DNA of 64,000 bases from Liolophura sinensis (taxonomy: Eukaryota; Mollusca; Polyplacophora; Chitonida; Chitonidae). Position 1 is the stretch's first letter; each line of letters begins with the position of its first letter. The notes below the pieces were generated by a model. That model was not told where the DNA came from. It made no database searches and saw nothing but the letters and a program-made list of their open reading frames with translations. The stretch is from positions 25,196,628 to 25,260,627 of the forward strand of contig NC_088305.1 of assembly GCF_032854445.1 (NCBI RefSeq), given 5' to 3'. Made by a program: the position numbers and the translations under genes. Of this stretch, positions 32,591 to 43,084 are shown piece after piece.

Positions 32591-32979
32591 TAAATATCCA
32601 GACATCAAACTATTCCCAGATTCACTTAACATGACATCATTACATACCGTACTTGACATGCTGCCAGTCAGAGGAGGCTGATAGCTGACTTGTCACCCCT
32701 TGATTTAATTGTTGTGTCGCGAAGCCGCATGTTTTTAATTCCGACCTCAAATATCCTCACATAATCTACAAATATATTTGATAAAAAAACGTTGTTAGCT
32801 ATCACGTAATAAAATACCTCGATTTTACACCAGACATACGAACTGCGGCTGCAAGCAAGTTTTCACGGTTGATAGTGTTCCAGATATGTAATGTAAAGTG
32901 TGTTCAGAAAACATTCCGGTTTGCCTACTTATGTTATAATATTTCAGCAAGTGTTTAAATATTATTCAGCAAATATTAT

Positions 32980-33780
32980 TTATTTGGTATTCCTTTACTC
33001 CAGTGAAATGCAATTTCGTAATCTAATAGCAGATTACCTATATTTGCTGTGTTATGATTGTGATGTCAGTATATTGTTTGTGTTCTGAGTGTGATGTCGG
33101 AACACTTTGTGTTATGAGTGTGACGTCAGTATATGGTTTGTGTGATGACTGAGAGGCAGGGTACTGTTTGTGATGTCAGTGTATTGTTTGTGTGATGATG
33201 ATTATGATGTCAAAACATTGTTTGTGTTATGACTGAGACTGCAGGATATTGTTTGTGTTATGATTGTAATGTCAGAACATTGTTTGTGTTATGAGTGTGA
33301 TGACAGTATACTGTTTGTGTCACGAGTTCCATGTCAGTATATTTTATGTGTTATGAGTGCCAGGTCAGAACATTGTTTGTGTTATGATTGTGATGTCAGT
33401 ATATTGTTTGTGTTATAATTTTGATGTCAGTATATTGTTTGTGTTATGAGTGTGACGTCAGTATATTGTTTGTGTTATGAATGTGATGTCAGAACATTTT
33501 TGTGTTATGAATGTGATGTCAGAACATTGTTTGTATTATGATTTTGATGTCAGTATATTGTTTGTGTTATAATTTTGATGTCAGAACATTGTTTGTGTTA
33601 TGATTGTGATGTCAGAACATTGTTTGTGTTATGACTGTGACGTCAGTATATGGTTTGTGTGATGATTGTGATTTCAGAACATTGTTTGTGTTATGATTTT
33701 GATGTCAGAACATTGCTTGTGTTACGATTTAGATGGCAGTGTATTGTTTGTGTTATGAGTGTGATGTCAGTATATTGTGT
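32980..33780. repeat. 31-bp minisatellite, about 24 copies
   Basis: Unit GTCAGTATATTGTTTGTGTT plus ATGAGTGTGAT, with AGAACATTG variants; the clean part begins near 33040. Confidence 0.9.
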
Positions 33781-33814
33781 GCACCACAAATGAAAACTTT
33801 CTGAGGAAAACAGT

Positions 33815-34220
33815 TGCAGTTATAGCCCGCACACGAAATCATTTTTATTTATATAGTATATACAAGGAAATGGCTATCTGGTTACCATGACAACCGCGAA
33901 ACTAGACAAACTTGAGTCACGACACATCGTCATCTGTGTATCAATGCATCCACCAAAAATAAAACTTGGAGTTATAGCCCGGACAGGAAATCATATCTAT
34001 TTATATAGTATACATACGGAAATGGCAATTTTGTAACCATGACAGCCGAGGAAATAAATAAATATGAGTCGCGACACATCGCCATCTGTGTATCTATGTA
34101 TCCACCAAAAATTAAAACTCTTTGTGGCAAATCGTTCAGTTATAGCCCGGCCACGAATACGGACGGACAGATGGACAGGCAGACAGACGGATAAAATCGC
34201 CTACTGGCGAGATTGTATAA
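33815..34220. repeat. Dispersed-repeat tandem of about 150 bp, 2.3 copies, with GGACGGACAGA tail
   Basis: GTTATAGCCCG.ACA.GAAATC and CATC(G/T)(T/C)CATCTGTGTATC recur at about 150-bp spacing, ending in ACGGACGGACAGATGGACAG. Family not named. Confidence 0.65.
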
Positions 34221-34503
34221 AAAGGTGATATCGGACATTCTTTAAGGAATTTAAGGAAAGTAGATAAAAATTTCATTTGATTATCAAATATGGATTTTTA
34301 TATAAAAAAATATATATATAACGCCCAGATACAAAATATATATCGCCCAGATACAAAACGTTTTGCTGTGGCTCAAAGCAGTGTACAGGTGATCGCTGCT
34401 ACCAATGCATTCATTGACAAATTAAAATTATAACTATACAGTATCTAAAATTTTCCCCACTCCACCTGTTTAACAGCTGACTTTTTCTTACATTCATTAA
34501 TGG

Positions 34504-34658
34504 GAGGCTTCCGTGACCTCTGTGGTCAGGGCGTCAGCGTGGCGTAATGACCGATGAGCATTTCAACAACGCGATCACTGTGAGTTCAAATCCAGTTCAG
34601 TCCATCCTCTCTCGCCGTGCGTGTGAAGATGTGCAGCAAATTGCGGATGATCGTGGAT
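34504..34658 (+). mobile_element. SINE A 5' half
   Basis: GGCTTCCGTGACCTCTGTGG, GTGAGTTCAAATCCAG and GCAAATTGCGGATGATCGTG; no 3' tail. Confidence 0.68.
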
Positions 34659-34927
34659 ACAAGCAAATATATTCACTAATGAGCACGAAATTTTATAAAG
34701 CAGCAAAACCACAGGCGCTTTGCAAGTTACTGAGGAACTTTTTGGTGGAAGACAAGTGTTATTCAAAGTATGCGAACGCCGGGCAAGAGCGTAAACGGCC
34801 GTCACCATAACCCCATGCAGGAACAATGAGTGCCAACATTTGTGCTGCTATTTCAAACATCAGCTACATAAAGTTAAGACTTCCAGATGTCAACTTACAT
34901 GTATCTGACTTTGAATGGGCAATCAAA

Positions 34928-34966
34928 TGTCGTACTTAACAATTTTTCAGTCATATGACGACGTGG
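34928..34966 (-). mobile_element. SINE B 3' scrap, reverse
   Basis: TCGTACTTAACAATTTTTCA GTCATATGACGACG is the reverse complement of the family B 3' region. Confidence 0.6.
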
Positions 34967-34999
34967 AGTGCCAAAGACACCAGACATGACACCCCACTC

Positions 35000-36180
35000 A
35001 GTCACATTATACTGACACCGTACCACCCAGTCAACTTTCCTTGCCCTAACCCCTCAGAGCTGCGTGCCAAGCGAAAACACAATTTTTGTTGAGGTATGAA
35101 ATTTTTTTTTTTTTAGCTAATGATGCCTTATTGTGATATTTTCATTAATGCATACGCCTGAGCGAATGCACGTAGAGGTTGAATTTAAAATGTACAGTTT
35201 TTGTTCTCTTCAGTACATATTATATACGCATTTAAAGATGCTATATAGAAGACTTTTGGCAAGAAAAATCGATTAACAAAAAACGAGTTTGATTTTGATA
35301 CTATTTTAGAGTAGCCCAAATAATTACCTTTCACAAAATATTAACCTCGTGTGTGCGTGTGCTTCGGTTTAAAAAGGGTAATAAAGTTCCAAAAATTTGT
35401 AAATTTCCAAAATCATGTTAACACTATATAAATAGTACATGTAAGAGTCTGATATTTACCAAAGGCATTAGTTTGAGCTATTCTAGGTAAGTACAGAAAA
35501 TTTGATTTGATATTAAGGAATATGTGTTTTGGTCAAAAAACCTCTTTAAACTATTAACCTTAATAAAGTTTCGCTGTATAGATAACTTTCTTTTAAAAGG
35601 CGGAAGAAAAATCCACGATGGCGAGATAAATTTAGATAAGGTCGTATATGGATGTTTATTACCCTATTATGTTGACACAGGTAAAAGTATATATCATCTC
35701 ACCTGGACAGGGGTCATAGTTTCCAAGCGTGTGATATCGTGGAATGAAATCTTTCTGTGCAAATTGAGGAAGTTAATACTTCCTCAATTATTGTCGTCCA
35801 AGATCAAATATAATGAAACGTGAGCTCTCACTTACCTAAACATCACGAAGATGCCGTGTTTATTTAATAAAGCAAACTATTTTGTTCCAAGGATTTCCGT
35901 ATAATGCTAATGAAACTTACTAAGTGTGAAAACATTTAAGTATATAGCAAAGTATCAGAATCACAATTCACTCCGTCAACCGGTGAAAATAATCCAAGGT
36001 CAAAATCCTCAAGACCATTCAAATGTTCGACTCGACAGTCGCGCCTAAATCATTTGAAAGTCTCATTTTTTCACACATTTTGTTTAAGCAATGTTAAATG
36101 AAGAATTCTGAAAAGCACCCTTCATGGTACAGGCCATCATTTGAATGAGTATCTAGATCACGTCATCTCGTGATCGCGAT
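35000..36180. other. Intergenic, no gene recognised
   Basis: AT-rich sequence with a poly(T) run near 35104. A 99-codon frame at 35524-35823 shows no motif I recognise. A short perfect hairpin is listed separately. Confidence 0.5.
35762..35789. other. Perfect hairpin, 12-bp arms, 4-nt loop
   Basis: AATTGAGGAAGT, then TAAT, then ACTTCCTCAATT. Function unknown. Confidence 0.6.
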
Positions 36181-36189
36181 GAAATCTGT

Positions 36190-36750
36190 ATTTTGTATAG
36201 GTGTTTAACCTTAATGTATCCCAGAATCCTAATAATTGGGATGTATCTTTTTAAGTGTTTAACCTTAATGAATCCCTGAATCTTAACAATCTTACCAATA
36301 AGTGTTTAACCGTATGTATCCCAGAATCCTTATGATTCGGATGTATTTGTATAAGTGTTTAACCGCATGTATCCCAGAATCCTAATGATTCGGGTGTATT
36401 TGTATAAGTGTTTATCCGTATATATCCCAGAATCCTAACAATTCGCATATATCTGAATTTCTATAAGTGTTTATCCGTATGTATCCCCGAATCCTAACAA
36501 TTCGGATATATCTGAATTTCTACAAGTGTTTATCAGTATGTATCCCCGAATCCTAACAATTCGGATATATCTGAATTTCTATAAGTGTTCATCCGTATGT
36601 ATCCCAGAATCGTGCTGATCTGGATGCTTTTGTGTATGTGTTTAAACTGCATGTATCCAGAATTCGTATGATGCGGATGTATTTAAATAAGTGTTTAACT
36701 TAATGCATCACACAATCGTACTGATTCGGGTGAATTTCTGCATCCCAGGA
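36190..36750. repeat. Minisatellite of about 53-60 bp, about ten copies
   Basis: Units like GTGTTTAACCGTATGTATCC then CAGAATCCTAATGATTCGGA and TGTATTTGTATAA. Interrupted by a SINE A at 36751-37015; a last partial unit follows at 37028-37070. Confidence 0.85.
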
Positions 36751-37015
36751 GGGGTCTTCCGTGCCTCGTCGGTTAGCGCGCTAGCGTAGCGTAATGACCC
36801 AGAAACCGCCCACCAATGCGGCCGCTGTGAGCTCAAATCCAGCTCATGCTGGCTTCCTCAGCGGCCGTATGTGAGAAGCTCTAAAGGAATTTTCGGATGG
36901 TCGTGGGTTTCCCCCGGGCTGTGTCCGGTTTCCTCCCACCATAATGCTGATCGCCATCGTATAAGTGAAATATTCTTGAGTACGGCGTAAAACACCAATC
37001 AAACAAATAAATAAA
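36751..37015 (+). mobile_element. SINE A, full length, in minisatellite, with 12-bp target duplication
   Basis: GGGGTCTTCCGTGCCTCGTC start, complete body, AAACAAATAAATAAA tail; TGCATCCCAGGA at 36739-36750 and 37016-37027. Confidence 0.88.
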
Positions 37016-37389
37016 TGCATCCCAGGATCGGAATAATTCCGATGTATTTGTTTTCACCCCAAGGGGTTGTTTTACGATCTGATTGATTCTGAGGTATTTG
37101 CAGAAGTATGTTAACATATTATTTTTTAAAGAATTTAAGATTTTTTTCTTTTTATTTGTATTAGCATTTATACTTTTCTATTCTAGGTTCTGATCGATTT
37201 AATTCCATCTAGTTGGAAAAGGATTTGTACCTGTACCCCACGATGTGATAGATTCAGATCTTTTTGGATGAAAGTTTAAATATCTGTTTTCCAGAGTTTC
37301 ATCTGCATCGAAGTCCGAAAACCTGGGATCAAACCCATGTTGTGTCATACAAAAGTCTTTAAAAATGTTACTTATTGTTGTATCGCTTG

Positions 37390-37600
37390 GCGCTCAGCAA
37401 TGAGAGATTAAGAGCAAGGAAACGAGACTGTTTGGTTAGGTGTCAGTATACTGTGACTGGGAACAGTGTCACCTCTGGTGTCTTTGGCATGATATTTCAG
37501 TGACAGCAGCACTTTAGCGTCATGGGCTCGCCCGGCCACAAGAAGACACAGTCTATGTACATGTACACACGTTAAATGACTCCTTGCCATCATATGATAT
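37390..37600. mobile_element. Possible diverged SINE B-like element
   Basis: CTTGGCGCTCAGCAATGAGA, GTTAGGTGTCAGTATACTGT and GTTAAATGACTCCTTGCCAT loosely follow the family B order. Low confidence. The rest of 37030-37890 shows nothing. Confidence 0.3.
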
Positions 37601-38136
37601 AAACCACCAAGCAGACATCCTCACATGTACATACATTGCCTTTTGGAAGAAGATCTGCAAACACTATTACCATTGTTTTAGTGGCTTGATTTAAATTTCA
37701 ATTCTGGGCAATTGCTGCTTTTGAGGCAAGAAAATTTTAGGTGTCATAACAATGACCTGCATACCACCGCTTGCCACCCAAAAGCTTCATTATAGTCTGA
37801 AATGTTATTCTCTCCCAGTGCTCCATAATGCATTTTATTATATATCTTATATTTCCTCTCACATTAATAAATATGTCTTTTTGCCATGTTGTCTGCGATA
37901 TTGGGCCACTGCCAGTTATTACATTTTGTTTAGGCTATAAAGAGATTGACGACCTAATCGATCAAGAGATCACTTGTTAAAAACATTCGTGATGTCATTT
38001 AAGACATACGCACGACAGGTCGTTTGCGTGAGCAAACTTTGGCAAATAATCTTGGCATTAGTCATCTAATATTTTAAGAGTGCACCGTGTTAGATTACAA
38101 CGTTTGTGTTAAACATTGTACGCATGTTTTCATTGC

Positions 38137-38147
38137 CCAATCAAATC
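38137..38147 (+). promoter_or_regulatory. Conserved CCAAT-type motif upstream of signal exon copy A
   Basis: CCAATCAAATC lies 146 nt before the ATG at 38283 and is preserved exactly in copy B (40627-40637). No TATA box is obvious. Conservation between diverged copies suggests a promoter element; not proven. Confidence 0.4.
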
Positions 38148-38282
38148 CTACCATTCGCAATACCGATAAGGTCAATCGTGGTTTTAAATCATTGAATACG
38201 TACGAGGGTCTCCAGAGGCTCAGTAACAACGACTCAGGACGGGTAGGGCATTGTTAGCGCTCTCAGAACTCGATGCTTGAGC

Positions 38283-38362
38283 ATGCGTGTGTTAAATACG
38301 TTGGTCTATTGTGGGCTTTTGTTTCTGGTACAATGTTTCATAAATGTCCGAGCTTGGAGTGG
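38283..38362 (+). CDS. Signal-peptide first exon, copy A (gene 2 alternative or orphan)
   Basis: 80 nt from ATG to donor GG|GTAAGT, phase 0-2. Encodes MRVLNTLVYCGLLFLVQC then FINVRAWSG: short N region, hydrophobic core, polar end, as in a cleaved signal peptide. Copy B at 40765-40844 has the same length, frame and donor with many substitutions but no indel, which argues for coding constraint. A phase-2 end joins exactly to the phase-2 start of the EMI exon at 50123, where GG+C forms a Gly codon. It could be an alternative first exon of gene 2 or the remnant of another paralogue. Confidence 0.68.
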
Positions 38363-40241
38363 GTAAGTACACCTGTCTGTTGTCTTCTTGCATGGTCTGA
38401 TTTATTATATTTGACAATCTTGTTACCTTTGTGTCCTTTCCACGTGAAAAAGCGACCAAACTAATGTGAGAATTTATATGTCTATTTTCCTCAGATGACT
38501 TTTAAAGCATTTTTTATGGCTGAAGAGGTCTTTTATCCCTCATTTATCGACTGCCAAGTTACATATCGCAATCTGATCGTCATATTTTACAATCTCACAT
38601 CGATTGAGATTCTTTAGAGAAAGTGATCAAAAGTTGAGCCACTATAGCTTCGCAACTCTTTGCTGCGCAACATTGTGCATTATTGACAAAAAACATTTCC
38701 TATGCGAATTTAAGAGCCTGTGACTCTAGTTTCACATTGAAATCTACAACACTTTGCTGCATGAGTTCTCGTGTTTGCGGTGGGGGTGGGGGGGGGGGGG
38801 GTTACAATTAACTCCGTAACGCCTCAAATGTGGTGAAAAAGTTGCATGACATACAGTGAGCATGGACTTAAACGAGAATATGGGATTTAATTTTCAAATC
38901 GGTATGGAAGTAACTGAAACACGTTAGATATATCCGTTTTTCTGTTGTTTTTTTTTTGGGGGGGGGGAGGTTCTTATTGTATCTTATTTGATGGCAGCAT
39001 CTGAACTGTCATGTCACGTATGACTCAGATAACCTGTTGATATTCCGTTAGTTTGTTAACTCAATGGGCAATCCATAGAGGTCATCGGCTGTACGATACG
39101 CACGCGTATTAAGCTGGACCCGCAATTGTTGCATGCGGTTATTTGGCTTAAAAGGATACAGGATCGATGCTGACTGGCTGACACTGGAGATAGGGTTTCC
39201 TGAATTAAAGCCTGGTCACGCTTCAATGAACTTGCCATACGTAAAATTTATCTTACGAATGGCGTAGCGTGGACTTGCCTATCTCTCACAGCAACCAATC
39301 GGGAACGAATCTGTATCCCTTGAACACGATAGCGTCATGATCAGTTAAATCTGATTGCGCAGCACTTGAACCTGTCCCGTGATCTACATTCGAAACACTT
39401 CCTGGTCGACAATGCTAACTAAAGCACGGAAAATACACGCCTAAACTGTCATCATTTCAACGTTTCTGTTCTTGTTGTTGTGTATGGATTTTTTTGCTGT
39501 TGTTGTTTTTATTTGTACTTCTTTTTGCTATTGAGGGATAAAACGGATCTGACAAACACTTGCAGAATCATGGTCAGTGGTGGTGTTTCTGACGACGGAT
39601 TTCCCAGACCTATGTATTTGGCCCATATGTAAAACTGAGTACAGAATATGACTATCAAACGTAAGATTGATAAAATCCAAGCGTCGACACAGATAACGGT
39701 CAACCATAATAAACAGGTCGATAATCCCAAGACCAATTGTAAAACCTCGCCCAACACAAACCACCAACATTCGAGATCACGAGCCTCTCTACGTGATCCA
39801 ACGGTACCGGAACAGTGGGTGCATTTCTATTTTAGAATGAAACCACCAAATGTAAAAAGCTTACGATAGTAAAACTAGAACAGTGACACGTTGTATGGTC
39901 ACAGGTAACCGGTGAAATACGACGTCTTGTCAGCTAACCGCAGATAAGGGTTTATTCTAACTGTTCATTTAAACGCTTAATCGGTAGCAAATGAAGCACC
40001 TCCTACATGTAGCACTATGGCTTAAGCAGAATAAGATAACAAAATGAAGCAGATAATTGGGACCGGTTTACGCAAAGTATATGTATCTATGCCTGGGGTT
40101 TCATTTCTTCCCACCATGATGCTGGCCGTTTGATATTGGAGGCTTGCCAATTATTACATCTTAGATAGTCTGTATAGGGCTGGACCCAACCGGTCAGAAC
40201 ATCTTTTGTTTAAAACATTCGTGGTGCCATTGAAGACATGA

Positions 40242-40497
40242 TTTATTTATTTATTTCTTTGATTGGTGTTTTACGCCGTACTCAAGAATATTTCACTTAT
40301 ACGACGGCGGTCAGCATTATGGTGGGTGGAAACCGGGCACAGCCCGGGGGAAACCCACGACCATCCGCATGTTGCTGACAGACCGGAGAGGAAGCCGGCA
40401 TGAGCTGGACTTGAACTCACGGCGACAGCATTGGTGAGAGACTCCTGGGTTATTGCGCTGCGCTAGCTCGCTAACCAACTGAGCCACGGAGCCCCCC
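40242..40497 (-). mobile_element. SINE A, full length, reverse, with 12-bp target duplication
   Basis: Reverse complement of the whole family A, including CGGCGTAAAACACCAATC and the GCTCCGTGGCTCAGTTGG head; TTGAAGACATGA at 40230-40241 and 40498-40509. It lies in segmental copy B only. Confidence 0.9.
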
Positions 40498-40626
40498 TTG
40501 AAGACATGAGCACAGCGTGTCGTTTACATTAATGCACATTTAGGTCTTGGCAAATATTTAAAAAATCAGAGTGAACCGAGTTAGATAACAATGTTCGTGT
40601 TAACGATGGTATGTATGTTTAATCGG

Positions 40627-40637
40627 CCAATCAAATC
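40627..40637 (+). promoter_or_regulatory. Conserved CCAAT-type motif upstream of signal exon copy B
   Basis: Same CCAATCAAATC as copy A, 138 nt before the ATG at 40765. Possible core or proximal promoter element. Confidence 0.4.
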
Positions 40638-40764
40638 TATACAGATAAGCTGCAACAAAAACGTGGTTTAAAGTCGAGCATTTGTGACGAACCCCAGAGG
40701 CTCGGCAACAATGACACAGGAGGGATAGAGCATTGTTAGTACTGTCAAAATTTGGTGTTTGACA

Positions 40765-40844
40765 ATGCGTGCTTCAAATGCGTTGGTCTGTTGTGGGTTT
40801 TTGTTTCTGACACAATGTTCCATAAATATACAAGCCTGGAGTGG
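40765..40844 (+). CDS. Gene 2 exon 1 (copy B): signal peptide
   Basis: 80 nt, ATG to donor GG|GTAAGT, phase 0-2. Encodes MRASNALVCCGFLFLTQC then SINIQAWSG, a typical signal peptide. It is the copy nearest to the EMI exon and splices in frame to 50123-50220, giving ...AWSGCWQHKYRR. The 9.3-kb intron between them holds the 75-bp satellite and a 73-bp array. The start codon was chosen because both copies share it and the upstream sequence is less similar. Confidence 0.74.
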
Positions 40845-42370
40845 GTAAGTTTAGCTTTCTGTTGTTTTACTGCACTGTTTTAATATCCTTTTTTTCTTCC
40901 AAAATGGTGCTCCCGTAATGTACGTTTCATTTCCAGGGGAAAAAAGGGACGAAACTGATTCGACATTTTATATTTTCAATTTTCCAAGTTTCAAAACTGA
41001 CTTTTAAAAAGTTTCTTATTGTAATGGCTGACGAGGTGTTTTATCCCTATTTACGCATTGCCAGTCTTGATTACGGTTTATTTGGCCATTTGATTGTCAA
41101 GTAACCACAGGCATGTTTTACCGGCTAGCGTAGATTCTAAGCTGATAAGAATGATTCGGTTTGCCGATACCTTAAGGAATATGAACATAATCTGTGTCTC
41201 TATACTTTCGCAGCACTTTTCTGTACACTCCGCGATATTGCAACGAATTCAACAAGATGTTTCTAAGCAAATTTACCTGCATGTGAATCCAGCCTAAAAC
41301 TGAAGTCTACAACCCTATGATACGTGAGTTGTAGTAAGTTTATGCCTAAATCTTCCTACCGAAAACACGACTTTCCTATGCAAATTTGCTGAACTTTGAT
41401 GAAAGACATACAGCATTGCCTTTTCAAATCCACAAGATATTCGTCTGCAATTATATCAGCACGTGACTTTACGTGTAGCGTTGGGTCGAAACCAACGAAA
41501 TTTCCGTGCGCCTTTATGTCCTTAGTTTCTCATTGAAATCTATAGCACTTTCCTCCACCAACTGGCAAGCCTCTGCCTGTGCACATCTTTCCTGTGGCTC
41601 TTAACGAACAGGTGTCTCTAATTTCACTTTGAAATGTACCAAACATTTCTTCACCAATTTACGAGGTCGTGTATCTAGATTCACAACGAAATGAGCCAGA
41701 CTTTTAAATCTGCAAAACTTTGCTACGAAAATATCCGAGTTTACAATCAAAATCTGTAATATCCAAAAAAAAAAGTTCAACACAAATCACGAGAACCATA
41801 AAAGTCAATAATATAAGGACTTAAGACTGTCATGTACAGAGAAGGCGTCAACTGTTTTCGATGAGGTCGCGAAGACGCAGGAAATGTTTAATAGGCCCAT
41901 AAAATTAATCAGCAAGCAGATTGTGTATACCACGCTAGTTCATTAGTTCTCATTTATCATAAATATATATCTTAGTTGCGATTTTATTGCAACAATTCAT
42001 ATATCTAAAGAGGCAATGATATATTCAACATGATACAGAGTTCAAATGTGAAATATAATACACGAGATCTTACACGAGATTGACGCCCAATGGTGCTCAA
42101 ATGTCTGTTTTGACGACCATATTCAAATATAACACGCAGATGCTTTATTTAACACGATTTAGGGTCATTTAACACTGATTGCTTTGAATCTCTCACGTGA
42201 TCTATGTCCAGGTCCCTTCCTGGTCGATAATCTCCAAAAGCCCGAGTTTAACCCTGTCTGAACTCACCGACACGATTTGAACCATGCGTTGAGTGTTGCT
42301 CTATTTTAAAACTTACACCGTTAAATATGCCAAAGTACACGTCTACAGTTATCATCATTTCAAGTTTTGC

Positions 42371-42893
42371 GACAAGTCAACAATCGCAAGGAAGAGTATG
42401 ACGATCTTCCAGTTCGAACTCATTTGTCATAAAAAACGTTTCAACTGTATTTCGTGCCAGAGGCATAACTGACGCCTCTTTACTTTATGAACTCCTCAAC
42501 GTCAAAAATGGTCATCTCCTGAGTTTTATCAAAATTCACCAATAAAAACTCAGGAATTACGCATACTTTAGACAAAAGAAATTACATATATATCAAGTCT
42601 AAATTGAAACAAATGTTGAGATGGAGGTTTTTGTCTTAGGGTTCATGTCCTGCCTCGTCGCCTTGACCCCAGTGACCTTGGACTTGTACAATGTTTGTTA
42701 GTGGTGGCGAGATGTAACGCGAACGAGGAGATAGGCGCATGCGCTGTGACGAGTGACGTGTACTGTTATACATCGTTACATTATTTCTCTCTGTCATATA
42801 CCAAGACTTTGTAATTAACGAATATCGTTCAATGTTCATGGTTCGTTCATGAGTTTTACAGTAACACATTAACTGAACTGTGGAATAAGTCAG
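42371..42893. other. Intron of gene 2, nothing recognised
   Basis: No repeat family or coding motif seen between the end of segmental copy B and the next SINE. Confidence 0.45.
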
Positions 42894-43042
42894 CCAACAA
42901 CCGGCGGATGGTCGTGGGTTTCCTCCTGGGCCCTGCCCGGTTTCCTCGCACCATAATGCTGGCGGCCGTCGTATAAGTGAAATATTTTTTGAGTACGTTG
43001 TAAAACACGAAATAGATAAAATAAATAAATAAATAAAAAAAT
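42894..43042 (+). mobile_element. SINE A 3' part next to the 75-bp satellite
   Basis: CAACCGGCGGATGGTCGTGG, CACCATAATGCTGGCGGCCG, GAGTACGTTGTAAAACACGA and a long AAATAAAT tail ending about 40 bp before the array. Confidence 0.75.
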
Positions 43043-43084
43043 AAATAACTGTGGAATAATACCTAAAGCGGCGGACATAAACTA

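Larger units (their letters stand above)
37890..39470 (+). repeat. Segmental duplication, copy A (promoter, signal exon, intron start)
   Basis: Aligns by eye with 40128-42370. Shared landmarks are a CCAATCAAATC motif about 140 nt before the ATG, CCAGAGGCTC.G.AACAA shortly before the ATG, the coding exon, a TTT(T/A)TCCCT block 3' of the donor, and a TTCCTGGTCGA.AAT block near the end. Identity is clearly reduced outside the exon. Copy A lacks the SINE present in copy B. Confidence 0.7.
40128..42370 (+). repeat. Segmental duplication, copy B
   Basis: Counterpart of 37890-39470, about 2.3-2.5 kb downstream. It is longer partly because a SINE entered at 40242-40497. Beyond the exon the copies share scattered blocks as far as about 42370. 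No other genes seen inside. Confidence 0.7.

Noticed and set aside
33040-33780. CRISPR-like regular repeat
   Set aside because: Units are head-to-tail without unique spacers and the genome is eukaryotic.
35524-35823. 99-codon frame in intergenic DNA
   Set aside because: No motif, no neighbours, typical chance length in AT-rich DNA.
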